Shown here piece after piece: positions 20,138 to 32,330 of a DNA stretch of 64,000 bases. A program made the translations under genes and the position numbers. Numbering within the stretch: position 1 is the stretch's first letter; every line of letters begins with the position of its first letter. The notes under the pieces are model-generated. The model had not been told where the DNA came from. It saw nothing but the letters and a program-made list of their open reading frames with translations, and searched no databases. This stretch comes from Ophthalmolycus amberensis (taxonomy: Eukaryota > Chordata > Actinopteri > Perciformes > Zoarcidae): the NCBI GenBank assembly GCA_024529925.1, contig JAFEUB010000065.1:1426001-1490000 (forward strand), written 5' to 3'.

Positions 20138-23100
20138 AAAGAAAGCTGTAGGAAACTGCAAAATTTGATAAAACTTCCTTATTTGCGGAAAAAAGGCGTT
20201 GACGCTCAGTTGATGTGGTTTTTGCCTTTGTCGAAAAAGAGTTGATGCGTTAAATGGATTATGGAAAATCCATCGCTGATAAATTCACATGACTGATCAG
20301 CTGTTCCACTGTCGGCATCTTTCCGACATGAAAGAATAATTCAACTCGACAAATTGAAAATATTTGCCATTTGCCGTTTACAACCTCTACCTCTACTTCT
20401 ATTCTGTTTACTGGTGGATTGCACACACATGCAAGCCTATAGCGCCAAACTTCTGACCAAATTATTCTCTCCAAACCAGTTGATGGAAACCTCCCAATTC
20501 ATTAATTTTTTTGCGACATTACAAAAGTTTGCTTTAAAGTTTGCCCGACTATTGAATGAAAACAGTATCACTGAGATCTTACTGATCCTAAATGGTATTG
20601 TGTTCAGCTGGGCATCTTTCTTCTGAGGTTAGCTGACTTTGTATAATGAGAAGCCCATGGAGACTGTTTACATTATCTACTGTATGCAATGTATAGCAGT
20701 GTGTTGCTCTATTGTCATTGTCAGATTATTATTGTTTTTGTAAAGGAATCCTTACCAAAGTCTTTGTAGATTAAATAATAGAAACATAGCCTAGGTTACG
20801 GGTCAGGTTTCGCTCTCATATTTGAAAGTACCAGGCAGGTTCTGTCCAGTCGGGTCTGAAAGGGACTGGGGCTGCGACTGTGCACTTTATCAGTGTGCAC
20901 ATGCTCATGTATTTTGTGTATATTTGCTGTGTGTGTCTACCTCAATGTCCCCAGCCTGATACTTGTATTTGTGCATGACTGTCTGTCGGTACGGCCACAG
21001 TTTGGCTTCCTTCTGTCGCCAAAGTGCCATTATAAGGAGCCACTCTGCAGAAAGTGATTCATGTTCAATTTCACCATAGCTCCGAACATTATCCCTTGCT
21101 CCCCTTTTATGCTCACCAGTATGAAGTAAAAAAAAGAAACTTTTGAAAACTGCTGTTTGGATATTATCTTAGCAGGAAAAAAAGTCTTTATCATCTTCTA
21201 AATTATGCATTTGTATGGTAGAATAGCTGCTAAGGGTCAGAGTAAAGTTGGGAGAAAATGGGAAACCAATTTGTGTGACAGGGATGGTGTTATAGGTGTT
21301 TGTATGGTGCTTCTTTACGGTTCCATTTCCCATTTTATCACATTTGGGCTCACTGCTGTTGTGATGCATCGACTATAAATAGACATAGATAAGAATAAGA
21401 AGAGTGGAGGAGAAATGTGGGCAATGGGATTGAAAAGAAAAGAGGGTGACAATCAGAGAGCAGAACCTGGCCACATAATCAGTCTGTTAACCAGACAGTC
21501 AACCGATCCCCCGGTCATTGAGTGTCGGAAAGTCATTCAATCAAGATAATCAACCAGTGGCTCATTTGCTCCATCGGTGAGTTGTGGTCTAGACTCTAGA
21601 CAGCAACCTAAAGTAGTCAGTCAGTCAAACAGAGCAACATCTGGCCAAAAAACTAGTGTTCAGTCGCCATATTATTCTGCTGCCAGCCAGCAAATCAGCC
21701 CGTCACTCAGCCAGTCAGCCTGTACAGTAAGTTAGTCAACCAGTCAGTTATTCAGTCCATTAAGTCGGACTGGAGCCATCTAGTTAAATAGCTCTCTTCA
21801 CACCTCATTTCTCCCCTCACTTGCTTTTCTCTCATTTAGAGGCAACGGGGAGACAGAACAAATGGAATCGGGTGAAAGCTGAAAAGAAGGTGGAGAAAAA
21901 TTACAGGTTTATTTGAAATAGACTCTATTTTTATAGCGCTGGCAGTAAAGTGTAAAGCTAGGGTAGGCAATTTATTTTTTGGAGCATTTTTTTGTTATAA
22001 TTGTTAATTCTCTGTACAGCCCAACAGACACCAAATATACTCTGACGAAAACCCAAAAATCTGCTATGAGTGGCTGTCACATGCCTGTAACAAGGCTGTA
22101 CAGTCATTTCATGCCAGCCTGCATGGAAGGAGATAGCCTTCCTCCATGTCTACCTGCCTATACCTTTACCTAAATACAGCTTTCCCTTGCTGGTTTCTCC
22201 AAGGATGCCTTGCCCAGCTTTGTTGTTTGTTTCAGAATTTTTTTTAGGGTATTGTCATTCTTTTATCATTTCTAAAGCTCATTCTGCCTAATGTTTTAGT
22301 CTCCTTTCTCCCTCTCTCTCATTCGTTTGTGTGCTTTTGTTCTGTATTTCATGTCTCCATTCTGTAGTTTTCCCACACTTTTGTTCTCTGGTAACAAAAA
22401 CTGTCTAGACATGACTGTTGGACAAGAAGGACAAATTAGCATGTGTATTCATTGGAAAATCCGAGTTGTTTTAAAACAATTCAGTGTTACAAATGGAAAT
22501 GATCTTCGCTAATCTAGAAACCGTCTTTCATTTGCACAGACTTTTTAAATGCATTTTCTTATAACCTTTTGTTGATAACAATACTTATTTAGCATCTCAC
22601 CACAGGGGAATTCTAGCCTTTCCATCTTGGTTTATTGTTTGTATGTCTATTGGTATTTATTCAACTCATAAACATCTCTCAATAAAGTCAGCCACGGCGA
22701 TGTAACAACAGCCCCTAGAGATCCTGCACAGGACCGGTTGAATAACCGTCCCGTTGACAGTGATTCCAGCAAACCACTTCCAGCAGACGTTATTGATCGC
22801 TGATGTTTGGGACATGCACCGTCTTCAAAACGAATTTCTGCAAGCTCTCCATCAGCAAGCTACTGAATCCCAACCAGCTCCAGATGTGTGCTCTTCTGTA
22901 GCTGACCTTTAGCTTCTGTCCTCTCTGTTGTGAGGGGATAAGACAATACTTCACACAAAAACAGCATGTCCTGTGTAAAATGCTCCCCAAAGCACTGTTG
23001 GAATCAACGCTGAAAGGCACTATCATGTGCTGCAGTTTCAACATAATGAGAGCGACTCTCAAGCCGCTATAATATATAATAATTCTACTGTGAGCATATA

Positions 23101-23390
23101 AAAGTGCATTGTACTAGTTGCATAATACATGCCATAATTACACAGCTTGTAAAATCTCAAGTTGCTGAGTACAATAAAAGGCTTTATTGAAAAGCTTTTG
23201 GTGGAAACACAAGCTTTGCTGTTATAGCCCTCAAAGGGAAGGCACTTCTCTCCCCATCTCCCCTCTCTGCTACATGCTAGCTATTTCAGTTCTCAAGTCA
23301 CCGCCTTGTTTCATATGTTTATTCAGCCTTCACATGCAGGTCTTTCTCTCACCCACACAATGATTTTTTTGCTTTTTACTCTTTGCTGTT
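20138..23390. other. No gene recognised
   Basis: Host-like AT-rich DNA. 21480-21770 is an imperfect CAGT/CAAC-rich array ('cagtcagtcagtca' type). About 21950-22060 ('aaagctagggtaggcaattt' onward) resembles a common fish repeat whose class I cannot name. The 90-codon frame at 20354-20626 has no recognisable motif. Confidence 0.45.
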
Positions 23391-23394
23391 AAGG

Positions 23395-23665
23395 ATGTGT
23401 ACCAGATGGTAAAGCGACTGCATTTACAAAGTGCTCGTCTGGTCTTTGCGACCACTCAAGGCTCTCTACAGCTTGAGCCAGCATTTAGTCATTCACTCAC
23501 ACATAAAAGTGAGATCAAGTGAAGTGCTCATCGGGAGCGATAAACATTCACATGCACTTTGTAGTTCAATATCTTGCCCATGAGGACACTTTGACATGTA
23601 GACTACAGGGGGCCATTTGAACCACTGACCCTCTGATTAGTCCTGAGCCATAGCCGCCCATGCAT
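23395..23665 (-). repeat. tRNA-derived SINE, minus strand, diverged
   Basis: The right end reads, on the minus strand, as a tRNA-like head: 'gggcggctatggctcagga' then 'ggtcagtggttcaaat', which are A-box- and B-box-like. The body contains the fish-typical 'tatcttgcccatgaggacac' and 'gtctttgcgaccactcaag' words. Indels and substitutions show an old copy. Confidence 0.6.
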
Positions 23666-25385
23666 TTATATACCATACAAATGTATGTACAACTTAACTG
23701 GGCCTAAATTAAAACAGGTAATAGTAAGTTTACTAATCATACAGTATATGCTCAACAAATGATATGTCCTGTAAAATCTATTGTTCCAATTTTCAGTTTT
23801 TTTTTACCATTGACTTTATTTAAATCGTTATTACAATGTTTTGTTTAGCCAATCAGTGATCTGTCCTCCTTTCCTCTCCTTTGCTCTCTCCTCTCCATAT
23901 GGTTTGTTAGTTTTCCATAGAGGACACAACACAATGCACTAATGCCTTCTTGTCAAAACAAGAAGTGTGTGTATTCATTTCTGTGTGTACACGTATGTGC
24001 ATCCTTGCAGAACATCTGTAGCGTCTAAATGAGACAGACTAACAGACATGCAGGGAGGGAATATAAATCATATTCACTATTCCCTCTGCATCTGTAGCAC
24101 ACAAACTCTGCATGCAATACCTTCTCCACTCATGCATGCAGCACACACCCACAACCATGTAGGCATTTCACCTCTCTTCTCAGGATAACTATGATTATCC
24201 CCCCATCAATCGACTGCATCTCAACCTCTCCTGTCTCCTTCAAATTGGCGTGCAGACTTAATGATCTTTTAAAATATATTGCATACTCCACAGACATCCC
24301 ATGATGCCTCTGTCAGTCTACTTTGTAATCATTTTCTCTGCCTTGTTTCTGTTCGTATTCCTCAGCGGCTCTCTGCGGAGAATATAGCATGCAAATGCCT
24401 TCACCTTCTCACCTTGTGTGTGTGGTTTTGAGGGTTATATGTGTGCACGCACTTATTTTTATCCATATATTTCTCCCTTAACAGTCTCTCCAGACTTCCA
24501 TCCTACCTTTGTCCTCCAGTCACTCTCCCACTGCCTTCTTTTGTATCCTTGTATTCTTCCCCCTCCTACTGTATACAATTCAATTTAGGCAAATTATAGG
24601 TTTACAAGTTATAACCTTGAAAATAACCAGAATTGTCCTTTAAACTGTACTCGCCAACACTAAACGTAGTTTGCTGCCTTTACAGTTTGAAACATTTTAT
24701 TGAAAGCCTATATGCAAGCACCTTAGAAATGTCAGTCCTGGTGGAGCTTTTGGTAATATACCTTGATGAAGTTACGTGCCAGTTTGCATCAATAAACAAC
24801 GCCAAAAAGTATCAATAGTGCTGACCTTTGAGAAAAGAGAGGAAGCTATCATTTTAGCTGTGTTCCACCATCTAATTTGATATACCCCTGCTTGCTGGCG
24901 TGTAAATTGTGTCAAAAAAAGCTCTGCAGTTTGTCTTGAGACAGCGGTAGATCGTACAAACATGTGCCCTTGAATTAACTGTTTATTTATCGTCTGGTTA
25001 GCCAGCCCAGTATCATGGCAGTTCCTGAAATAGTCACGAAATGCAATCTATTGTTTTAGCGTACAGGGACAACTGTCTGTTTGTTTTTTTTTCCATTTTC
25101 TAAGAACGACAATAATACAAATGGAAACATTCAACCACAAGACCAGTGTACGACACCGCATGTCCCATAGTGTTGGTGTGGCGCGGTCGTGACGGTTTTC
25201 CGAACCTTAACTTTTCATTTTGTAGTGCAATGTCGTCCAAAAATAGAAATGGACGTTTTTCTTCAATGATTTAGGCAGATTACAGTCTCTTGTGTATTCA
25301 CGTGTTCATCCGAAGAAGGAATGTCGGGTGTCTTCTCTTAATTCATCATTTTGTTTTGACCTATCTTTATCTCCATCTCTATCTT
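23666..25385. other. No gene recognised
   Basis: Pyrimidine-rich patches occur at about 23860-23900 and 24480-24560. There are no coding or RNA-gene signals I can support. Confidence 0.4.
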
Positions 25386-25612
25386 TTGGGGCGACCGTGG
25401 CTTACTGGGTAGAGAGGGTTGTCCGCCAACCGAAAGGTCACCGGTTCGATCCTCGGCTGTTCTGTGTCGAAGTGTCCCTGAGCAAGACACTGTACCCCTA
25501 ACTGCTCCCCAGGCGCCTGCATGGGCAGCCCACTGCTCCCTGTATATACAGGGATGGGTCAAATGCAGAGAATAATTTCCCCACTGGGACTAATAAAGGA
25601 ATGTTTCTTCTT
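25386..25612 (+). repeat. tRNA-derived SINE, plus strand
   Basis: The head has an A-box-like 'tggcttactgggtagagagg' and a B-box-like 'ggtcaccggttcgatcc', so an RNA polymerase III promoter is recognisable. The body has 'gtgtcgaagtgtccctgagc', and the 3' end is 'ttccccactgggactaataa', like LINE tails at 48.2 and 53.6 kb. Those shared tails suggest mobilisation by the same LINE. The copy is better preserved than the one at 23.4 kb. Confidence 0.75.
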
Positions 25613-28600
25613 TTTAGAATCCCGTTTTCTCTAGACAGGTCTACTGAAAGTATTATATCATGTGCCCTTGTGTTTCGTTTTTATGTAGACCTTCTAACTT
25701 CCAATTCTTCCCCACAGATGTCCCTCCATAACTATAACAATGTATCTTCCTTTCCCTCCGCTCGCTATCGTATGTCCCTGCTGGCCCTACTCTAACATCT
25801 CGCTCCCCTTCTGTCCCTCCCTCTATCCAGACTGTCTCTTTATCTCTCTGTAATAACCTTCATAACAAAGGGCCCCCATCCATCTCCGACGGTGGAGAGA
25901 GGGAGGGGAAAGACGTGTTGCACTCTCATCAGCAGGTAGCTAAAAAAATAGATGTATACATCTGATAAACTCACTGTATGCTTCAGACGACCATTAGCAG
26001 GTAACATGTAAACATAAAGTAGTGGAGCATCTGGCAGCTTAACCGCTTTATCTGGAGTTGGTTGAGACCAAAACTGAAACAATTGCTGACCCATTAAAAA
26101 ATGTGATCAGTAATTTATTAAATATGATACACAATATAAAAGTAATATAATCTGATTACTTCCTGTTACTTTTGGAGTACCTCAATAAGATTAGATCTGT
26201 TGGATTGCTGCTAGACTGCCATGTTAATACAGGTACGTGCATGAGAGTGTTTTTGACCACAGTGTGTTTTTGGAATGGCTAAACTTCAACCAATATGGAT
26301 TGAAGCAGAATATTTTATTAGATAAAAACCTTTTGGAAGTTAATACATCTACCTTTTTTCATTCAATTTTAACTTTTGGACTGAGAATTGCAAAGATGAT
26401 CGACGGTTTGCTGGACCAGACATGTGTAGCGGTTCACTAGTTTTCTACAACCTGCCTTAATTGCCTCTCAGCAAAAAGACTAATGTTGATGAACCATGAC
26501 ATTTCCACCCAGTGTAAGCATTTCTTTTGCTAAAACCTCTACCTAACGGCGGCCTCGTTGATCGGCTGCAGCCTCCAGCGTGTGGTGACCACACAGACAG
26601 TTTTGCTGCTGCGGTGTGAGACTCGTATCCTGAGGTCTTGTAATGACTGCGCATCTGTATAGTTTATCGCTTTAATGTTTCCTTAAGTTTTATATCCTGC
26701 TAGTAATCCCCATTTTTACTAACTATATCGGAAATCTGATTATGCTTTTTTTCTGTATCTGTAATGGAGTACAGTTACTTTTTTTTGTACGTCTGCGATA
26801 TCTGACACCTGACTGATTTCATATCCTCTTGTGGCAAAAAGAGCAACTCCTGCAGTCAGTTTCCAAAGCTCATTGATGCTCATTATTTTGAAATAACGTG
26901 TTCAAATATCACACAATTCTGTAAAGTTTGGGAGTCCACATACTTTTGGACGTGTAGTGTTTTAAGGGAATAGTATTTTAGAAGTGTTAGCTAGTATTCT
27001 TCTGCCCCTAGGAGAGCAATACATCTTTAAGCTGTTACGAGTGCAGCAGGTCATGACAAGCATGTCACTGAATGTTTAATCCCTAAACAATGTACTATCC
27101 CCAACTCAGCTGCTGCTTGCCCAAATAACATACCCGGCTCCCTTTACAGAGTTTCTCCAGGCTGGAGACTGCTCTGGAGCGTGGTGGGAGCTCTCTGACT
27201 TCTCCGTCTCTAATAGCACAGCTTCACGGTCAGAGAGAAGAGACACTTGAACTGTTGTTGTTCGAGCTGCTGACCTGTGCGCCACTGATTCCCTACCCAC
27301 TGAAGGGCTGCTGTTCTGCAGCTGAACCTGACCGAGAAGAATACAATTTCCCTCTGAAAGAGAGCAACAGCACAACATCAAAATATAGATCTGTTTTTCG
27401 AATGCCAAAAAATGGTTACCACCTCACTCTTCCTTTTCCTCTATCTCAGCCTGGTCCTTGTCTTTTATTACTCCCTATGCATATTAGATTCAGCAATGAT
27501 GTCAATAAAGCAGAAACGCAATAAAAAAAAAATGGTCATGGAGGAGGATGTGGAGAAAGCAAGGGAATGAACACAAGACAGGAAAAAAGTATTTTGTCTT
27601 TGAGCTCTGGGGAGAGTCAGTCTCACACACACACACACACACACACACACAGTCTCTGTACTCTGTGTACCGGAAGCAACTGAGTCATTTATGGAAACAA
27701 AAATATTTTTCAACTTGGGAAATTAGTTGTGTCTTTCTCTCCCTCTTTTTCATCTTCTTTCTTCTTCCTTTGCCCGTCTGCATATGTATCTCCCCTTCAA
27801 GAAACCCAAATTATAGAGATGTATTTATCATAATCAGATTTTTTTTTTTAACCTCCCTATTTTTTATCTTTAGCTATTTCTTTCCCACTTAACTTTTTAT
27901 TTCTGTCTTTTGCTGTTTTAATGTTCTTCCTTTGGTTCTCTATGCATCTTATTTGCTCTCTCAGCGTCTCTCTCTAGCTCTTTGTTTTATTACACGGTTA
28001 GTTTAGGGTCAGAACACGCACACACACAATTCAGTGGCTGTACGCCAAATACTTGAAGATTGGAAAATCTTTGCAAAAAAAAAATCTAGACATATATTGA
28101 AAAATATCTTCACTGTTACCACATGTATACTGTGTCTTAACACATCTTTAATCTCAAACTGTTACACAGAATCTCTATAGCTGTGTATGGATTATCTAGA
28201 TTTGAAGGTTATGCATGTTACAATACTGCTAATAATGCTTCAGCAGAAAAAGCAATAGAGGTCACTTAATATGAGTGAGTGTGTGTGAACTTCAACACAA
28301 CTGCAGAATATCGTATGATTTTACGCTCCATTTGATCTTTAATAGCACTGAAATAATAGACATCATAAAAGTATAGCACCTTTAAAGAGGCTTTAAGGCT
28401 AAATGTGAGATATACTGTATGTTACATATTTCATGACATGCATGACCGTGAAGATCCCTGATGGCAGGGAAAGATAAGTACAGGGAATACACAATGAAAT
28501 TGGACATAAATATAATATTACATAGTACTGTTCAGTAAGTTAACAGTATTTTTTTTTCATTATACAAAATTCAACCTGGGTTGTTTCCAAAAATATGTAT

Positions 28601-30502
28601 TTGGCGATATATTGTGTAAATGGTTCCAGTATTCATACCTTAAGATCTGACATTCATAGAAAAAAATAGAAATTCCAGCATGAAAAGCACTGTATAAATG
28701 GAGAATTGCACTTAGTAGAGTGCTCTCATTTGCTCAGCGATATTCATACGTACATAAATGCAATTGCCCTGCAGCAGAATGCGAGATTAGCCATGGACAG
28801 AGAGATGCACATACACACAATCACACATGTACACACCCACAACCTAATATTGATCTCCTGGTGGAGATAACATGGAATAGAAATAATCAGGGTAAAAAGT
28901 GGAAAGAGCAAAGGATGAAATGAATCACACGTACACAGCTCTAAATAAACTTTTAATTAACTTATTGTTAATCTGTTGTTATGCTCTGGTCAATTTCTTT
29001 ACTTTAATCCAGATGAAGTATGGAGATAATATATTGAGGCAGGCTTAAATAAAAAAAATTTGAGTTTTCGCATGTACAGTACAATCTGTGAATTTATAGC
29101 CCATATTATTAAGTCCCAAATGTCACATTGTTAGCCTTGAGTTTTGCCTTTCCCACTTCTTTGATGTATGGTAAAAAACAAAGAGGAAAATGCCTAAGGA
29201 GCATTCTTCTCCTCTGGTAGAGGTGTGAATAGTTTCCAGTGGAAATATAAAGGGAATAAAGTGGATTTATGCTGGGAATAATGCTGAGGGAGAGAAATAC
29301 TAAAAGAGAGATCAGTTTTAAACCACTCACCTATTACATAGCTGAATCAGCTTCTTTTTTTATGTTTTTTAGCCCGAACCTTACATTAAGTGGATTGTAT
29401 TTGCATGAACAAGGCATTCATTGAGAGCAGGCTCTTGTGAGACTCACTATTGTTAGTTTTTATCAGTTATCATTCAATTAATTTCCTGCTCAGTTTGACC
29501 CAGTTCACAGCTTTCAGATTGATATGGGCTGGTCACCAAAATAACAGACACATCAGCGTTGTTGTGTTCAACCCAACCTGTCACTCAAGAAAATAATTCA
29601 ATGTTTTTACTCAAACAAATCACCCGATCATTCACAACTCCACTAAACATTACCTTCTGGCTCTGCTCCGCCATTTAAGTTTCGCCATCCAACTTCTTCT
29701 TTTGTCGCCTCCTCTCATCCTCAAACTTCCATCCCACTCCAATTCCACCATTTTCAGCCTCCATCTTCATCAGACACTGCAGCCCCAACACTTTATCACA
29801 GCACCTCAAATGCGTATCCTTAATGAGCCCCTACCTCCCACAACACTTTCATCAGTTTACAAGATGGATGGAACGGCTTTAATAGTCTGCCCTTTTCTCT
29901 TCTTCACATTTGAACTCTAATAGCTCCATCACCAACACCTGCTCATCATAAAAGCCTCTCCAACTCTGTTCGAAAAAAGTGGCATCAATTTTCTTTGGCG
30001 CAAATTACTGCTCTGCCCTAGAGAGGAACTCAACAAACCTTTTCCCCAGACTTACCGTAACATTCACCTGTTGTATTACAACCTTTTGCACAGGATATGG
30101 ATGGACATAAACATATAGACCAGTGTGCACAACTGTTTTATTGGGTCTGTAATACCTACATGTCTCCGTGTTATATGACAACTTTCACCTCTGATAAATT
30201 TCTATAATGTCAGATTTCATTGCGTATATGTGTGGGCTGCAAAGGGATAAACTGTAGCTGAGGTGGAATCACACAGTTCCCCACTGTGCTCATTCTGCTT
30301 TGAAACACACTTACACGACTACACACGCACATATAAAGCAACAGGAGCAGCACAGTACCAACTAGGGAGTCGCTTCCTAATAAGCCATATACCAAAGTCT
30401 CCCCTTGAGCGACTCCATGGATAATTGAAACAACAAAGGATCACCCTGCCTGAGCCATGGGAATCGGAGTGACTCCTAATTCACAAAAAGGCAACATGAC
30501 AC
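25613..30502. other. No gene recognised; scattered repeat scraps
   Basis: 26925-26962 ('tgggagtccacatacttttg') matches the end sequence typical of fish Tc1/mariner-related MITEs, but no partner end is seen. 27624-27651 is a (CA)14 microsatellite. The remainder is AT-rich with short frames only. Confidence 0.4.
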
Positions 30503-30891
30503 TGTGACGACCCTGTGTGGCTGCTTTCCTTGCAGGTGTGGCAGAGGGTCGTCGGGCAGAGTGGAAACACCTGAGGCAATTAACTACACTGGCCCTGTGT
30601 GCCAGTGCACCCTTTATAAGAACCCTCTGGATTCTCAGTTTGGCAGGGTTCCTTCCTGAGACACCCATTCTGGTTTTGGTTGCGGTTATGGTTTGTTTTA
30701 CACTATACAACACTGCATATACACTTCACACGCACCCACTCACTTACACTGCTGAAATGACTGACTTCACATGTCACTGTTAGTTTATGTTTGTCTTTTA
30801 TATTACTTTAAACTTAATAAATAATTGATAAAACCGCTTCATTGAATGTGTCTCCGTTTGTTGTCATGGCCGCTCAGCCCGGTTTGTGACA
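30503..30891 (+). repeat. LTR of a third retroelement (389 bp)
   Basis: It begins TGTGACGACCC and ends GTTTGTGACA. It contains TTTATAAG near 30612 and AATAAA near 30817 in promoter-to-poly(A) order, and a primer binding site follows at 30894. No second LTR is seen in the window, so the element is truncated. Confidence 0.7.
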
Positions 30892-31200
30892 AGTGGGGGC
30901 TCGTCCGGCCAAATTGATTGGTTTGAGGCTGATATTTGGTTCTGTGTTTGGGAGATGCATTTTTTGGCAGCAGAGTACATGGTCCTCTAGTGTGTGAATT
31001 TTTTGACTTTTGTGGAGTGTCCCTGGATAGGTGAAGCAACATGGTCCGTGTGGCTGCGTTGGTTTGTTTGTTTTGTTTGTTATTTTTGTGTGGTGTGCGG
31101 TCAGAGCAGTTGTCTCGGGGACACATCCGTCAGGTGGGTAACCAGCTTGCTGGGGGCCTAACCAGGCTATTGGTTTAAGTGTTTAAAAAGCCTCCCGCTA
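30892..31200 (+). mobile_element. Primer site and leader of the third retroelement, truncated
   Basis: After a 2-nt spacer comes 'tgggggctcgtccgg' (30894-30908), the complement of the tRNA-Pro 3' end used as primer by murine leukaemia-type viruses and some other LTR elements. The leader contains a strong splice-donor-like CAGGTGGGT at about 31130. No gag or pol frame follows, so the body was lost; where host DNA resumes is uncertain. It could be an ERV or a Gypsy-type element. Confidence 0.65.
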
Positions 31201-31483
31201 AGACTTGACTTTGGATCGCTGTGTGCCATTTTACATCATTTGGAAGACAATCCAGTTACCAAGTTTGCCAGAAAAGTTATCTCTGAAAACAGTTTATTCA
31301 CTGCCGCGGTACTCTTTTCACAAGAAATACAGATTTGCATTTGCAGGCGATCCAACTATTTGAATTCTTATTTTGTATCCGTGACTGAGATGGAGGGAAC
31401 TCTAAAAGGGTGACAGTTGATCTGAAAAGAAAATAAATTTCCTGAAATAATTTTGGCAACCACAAGTCAAGTTAATTATAATT

Positions 31484-31850
31484 TATGCAGCCCATTATCA
31501 CAAATTTGCCTGAGGGCTTTACGATCTGTACAGTGACAGCCTCTGTCCTTTTTGACCCTCACTTCAGTGAAGGAAAAACTCCCCAAAGAAACTCAAGAAA
31601 ATGGAAGAAACCTCAGGATGAGCAACTGAGTGATCCCTCTTCCAAACAGACATGCAAAAGATGTTTGTACAAAACAGACCAACATAATATTATTACAATA
31701 TAGACAAACCATATGACAAAATTAGACATAGAATGTGAACATATGTGAAAAAGATGGATCCAGGAGGATGTCAACCAGCTTCCAGGTGTCGCCAAGCAGC
31801 TGAAGCCAGAGCCTCACAACCTCCTCTCCACCATGTCACCTGGGAAGAGG
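31484..31850. repeat. Common teleost interspersed repeat, unclassified
   Basis: Words such as 'cacaaatttgcctgagggct', 'aaaactccccaaagaaactc' and 'gatccctcttcca' resemble a repeat seen often in fish DNA. I recall the type but not its class. No frame of interest. Confidence 0.35.
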
Positions 31851-32035
31851 AACGGCTACACAAACACACGAGAGGAAAAACGGAAGCACATCATTCAAGA
31901 GGAAACAAGCAAACATAAGGAGAGAGTCTGAATTTCTTGGAGGACAGAGATCCCAGGCCTGAAAAGTGAAGCCAATGTGGAAACGTGTTAAACTACCCTA
32001 CTTGTATTACCTCTGTAGACACAAGTATACAATCT

Positions 32036-32330
32036 CAATCTATGGTTTCGAGCCTTCTTGAATATAGCATGATGTTAATTTCGTAAATTATGGTCACATT
32101 TAGAGAGAAATTACTTATTCATCATTCGGTTGTACTTAGCCCCACCCTCTCGCTTCTGGTTGCGAAAAGCCAAGATGGCAGCGGCCAATAATAAAAATGG
32201 CAAACAAGGCTTCAAATCGGCTGTCCACAAACTAATGGTTGAAGTCCTGGTGACACGTCGACTTCTTACATACAGCCAAAGGTCCTACGACGTCCGATGG
32301 TCCAGCACAGAAAAGCCTATTTAGGACTAG
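32036..32330. repeat. Second copy of the 1-176 repeat family
   Basis: It shares ordered words with the window start (tatggtttcgag, agcatgatgtt, attatggtcacatttagag). It continues through 'gccaagatggcagcggccaa', a YY1-like AAGATGGC core. Diverged; class unknown. Confidence 0.45.
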
